Of a stretch of 10,017 nucleotides of DNA, positions 9,188 to 10,017 are shown in pieces. Source of the stretch: an uncultured Chloroflexota bacterium (GTDB taxonomy: Bacteria; Chloroflexota; Chloroflexia; Chloroflexales; Roseiflexaceae). The notes beneath the pieces are model-generated. The model ran no database searches, was not told the origin of the DNA, and saw nothing but the letters and a program-made list of their open reading frames with translations. Location: NCBI GenBank assembly GCA_903871975.1, contig CAIQIY010000142.1, positions 1 to 10,017 on the forward strand. Direction: 5' to 3'. Within the stretch, counting starts at the first letter, position 1, and each line of letters begins with the position of its first letter. Position numbers and translations under genes: made by a program.

Positions 9188-9619
9188 TCAGCCACGCAGC
9201 ACCATCACCACCGCACCGACGCTGATCAGCGCGATCCCCAACCACTCGCGCGGTGCCGGGCGTTCGCCGAGCAACGCGACCGCGAACAGCGCCACCAGCA
9301 CGACGCTGAGCTTGTCGACTGGCGCGACCTGCGTGGCGCGGCCGAGTTGCAACGCCCGGAAATAGCTCATCCACGACGCGCCGGTCGCCAGCCCCGATGC
9401 GGCGAGCCAGCCGAGCGTGCCACGGTCGAGCGTCAGAGGATTGCGCCATTTGCCGGTGAGGCCGACGAACCCCGCCAACGCGACGACGACCACCAGCGTT
9501 CGCAGCAGCGTCGCCAGATCGGGATCGATGCCCTGCACGCCGATGCGGGCGAAGATCGCCGTGAGCGCGGCACATGCCGCCGACAGCAAGGCCCAGAGGA
9601 TCCATGGGGCGTTGTTCAT
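9188..9619 (-). CDS. Single-domain EamA (drug/metabolite transporter family) membrane protein
   Basis: The product has 143 residues and about five hydrophobic helices: roughly 3-24, 33-51, 63-84, 93-112 and 119-140. This is one EamA unit, half of a typical 10-helix DMT transporter. The C-terminal signature VAPVDKLSVVLVALFAVALL with LGERP and REWLGIALISVGAVVM is typical of the short EamA-like proteins (COG2510 type, about 140 residues). These presumably act as dimers, and their substrates are unknown. ATG 9619 is supported by GGGAGG about 7 nt upstream and places the first helix at the N-terminus. Location is the inner membrane. The gene stands alone and converges on the methyltransferase-DUF1992 pair, so the context gives no substrate hint. 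Confidence 0.9.
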   Translation of the reverse strand: MNNAPWILWALLSAACAALTAIFARIGVQGIDPDLATLLRTLVVVVALAGFVGLTGKWRNPLTLDRGTLGWLAASGLATGASWMSYFRALQLGRATQVAPVDKLSVVLVALFAVALLGERPAPREWLGIALISVGAVVMVLRG

Positions 9620-9719
9620 GCCACACCTCCCGCGGTACCGCCGCATCGGTCGGGCACAGCTCCCGCGGTGGCAGCATACCACGTGAGCCGGCGGTGGATG
9701 GGCCCGGCTGCGGGGGCGT

Positions 9720-9758
9720 GCCGGTGTGCGAACGCGCCATGGCGGGTTCCGCACCGGC
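9720..9758. repeat. Long imperfect inverted repeat (hairpin)
   Basis: GCCGGTG (9720-9726) pairs perfectly with CACCGGC (9752-9758). Pairing resumes inward as GAAC (9730-9733) with GTTC (9746-9749), with a small irregularity between. The 12-nt apex holds the palindrome CGCCATGGCG (9735-9744). It could be a structured leader element for the EamA transcript, about 100 nt upstream of its start, a terminator for a gene outside the window, or an interspersed palindromic element. Confidence 0.4.
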
Positions 9759-9954
9759 GGGACGCGTGCGCATGCATGCGGGTTGTGCGCTCCCACGCAA
9801 CGCGGCAGCGCGACCAGGCACGCAGCCGCCGCTGCCGCGCGCGCATCCACCAGTGGCATCCGCGATGCCGGGGCCAGCAGACGGGCGGCGCGCCAGTCGC
9901 CCGCACCGCACGGGCAACTCCGCGTGAAAAGACACCGATCGCGTGAGATTCCCA

Positions 9955-9983
9955 TTGATCCCACGCGCCGCGACGGCTAGAGT
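9955..9983 (+). promoter_or_regulatory. Possible sigma-70-like promoter firing out of the right edge
   Basis: TTGATC at 9955-9960 and TAGAGT at 9978-9983 are separated by 17 bp, and each matches the consensus at four of six positions. Transcription would start near 9990 and leave the window, implying a plus-strand gene beyond the edge. Confidence 0.35.
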
Positions 9984-10017
9984 GGCAATGACGCCACCGT
10001 GCTGCAGCGCGTGGCGC

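Larger units (their letters stand above)
9620..10017. other. Gene-free right end of the window
   Basis: Apart from the EamA Shine-Dalgarno site and its unseen promoter, this 398-bp stretch holds no frame with a recognisable motif or start signal. Open frames here give only low-complexity Arg/Ala/Pro sequence. It contains a long inverted repeat (9720-9758) and a possible rightward promoter (9955-9983). An ATG at 9988-9990 begins a frame that runs off the edge, too short to judge. Confidence 0.55.

Overview
The window is a stretch of high-GC bacterial chromosome with ordinary housekeeping and accessory genes. There is no phage, transposase, CRISPR array, tRNA or rRNA. The gene families (a bacterial pyruvate,phosphate dikinase, a SpoU-type RNA methyltransferase, a DUF1992 protein, a single-domain EamA transporter and a propeller lipoprotein) and the base composition would fit a Chloroflexota-like bacterium. 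That assignment is weak inference; no marker gene is present.

Left third (1-4660): everything recognised here is on the minus strand. A large WD40/TolB-like beta-propeller lipoprotein with a Tat-like signal starts at 1931 and runs off the left edge without a stop. It contains a fresh-looking 45-bp tandem duplication. Upstream of it is a gene-free interval with a cluster of CCAGA/TCTGG half-sites. Next comes a wrecked Gfo/Idh/MocA-type oxidoreductase (2349-3333) that keeps its ribosome-binding site, start, Rossmann motif and C-terminus. It is broken by frame changes, small deletions and an in-frame TGA. The segment that should carry its central conserved region has been replaced by an 82-bp copy of part of the neighbouring ABM-family gene (3533-3832). 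A possible short cupin remnant abuts that ABM gene. A small P-loop nucleotide kinase (4115-4660) closes the block.

Middle (4661-7747): ppdK (4930-7605) is divergent from the kinase, has a good sigma-70-like promoter and Shine-Dalgarno site, and keeps all catalytic residues that could be located. A perfect 10-bp-stem hairpin follows it.

Right (7748-10017): a TrmH/SpoU RNA methyltransferase and a DUF1992 protein are translationally coupled through a TGATG junction. They converge on a short EamA-type transporter (9188-9619, minus). A strong bulged hairpin lies between the converging genes. The final 398 bases hold a long inverted repeat and a possible promoter firing out of the right edge, but no recognisable gene.

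No new multi-gene system is visible. The most unusual feature is the 82-bp gene-to-gene copy inside the decayed oxidoreductase, set in what looks like a small gene graveyard (2349-4114).
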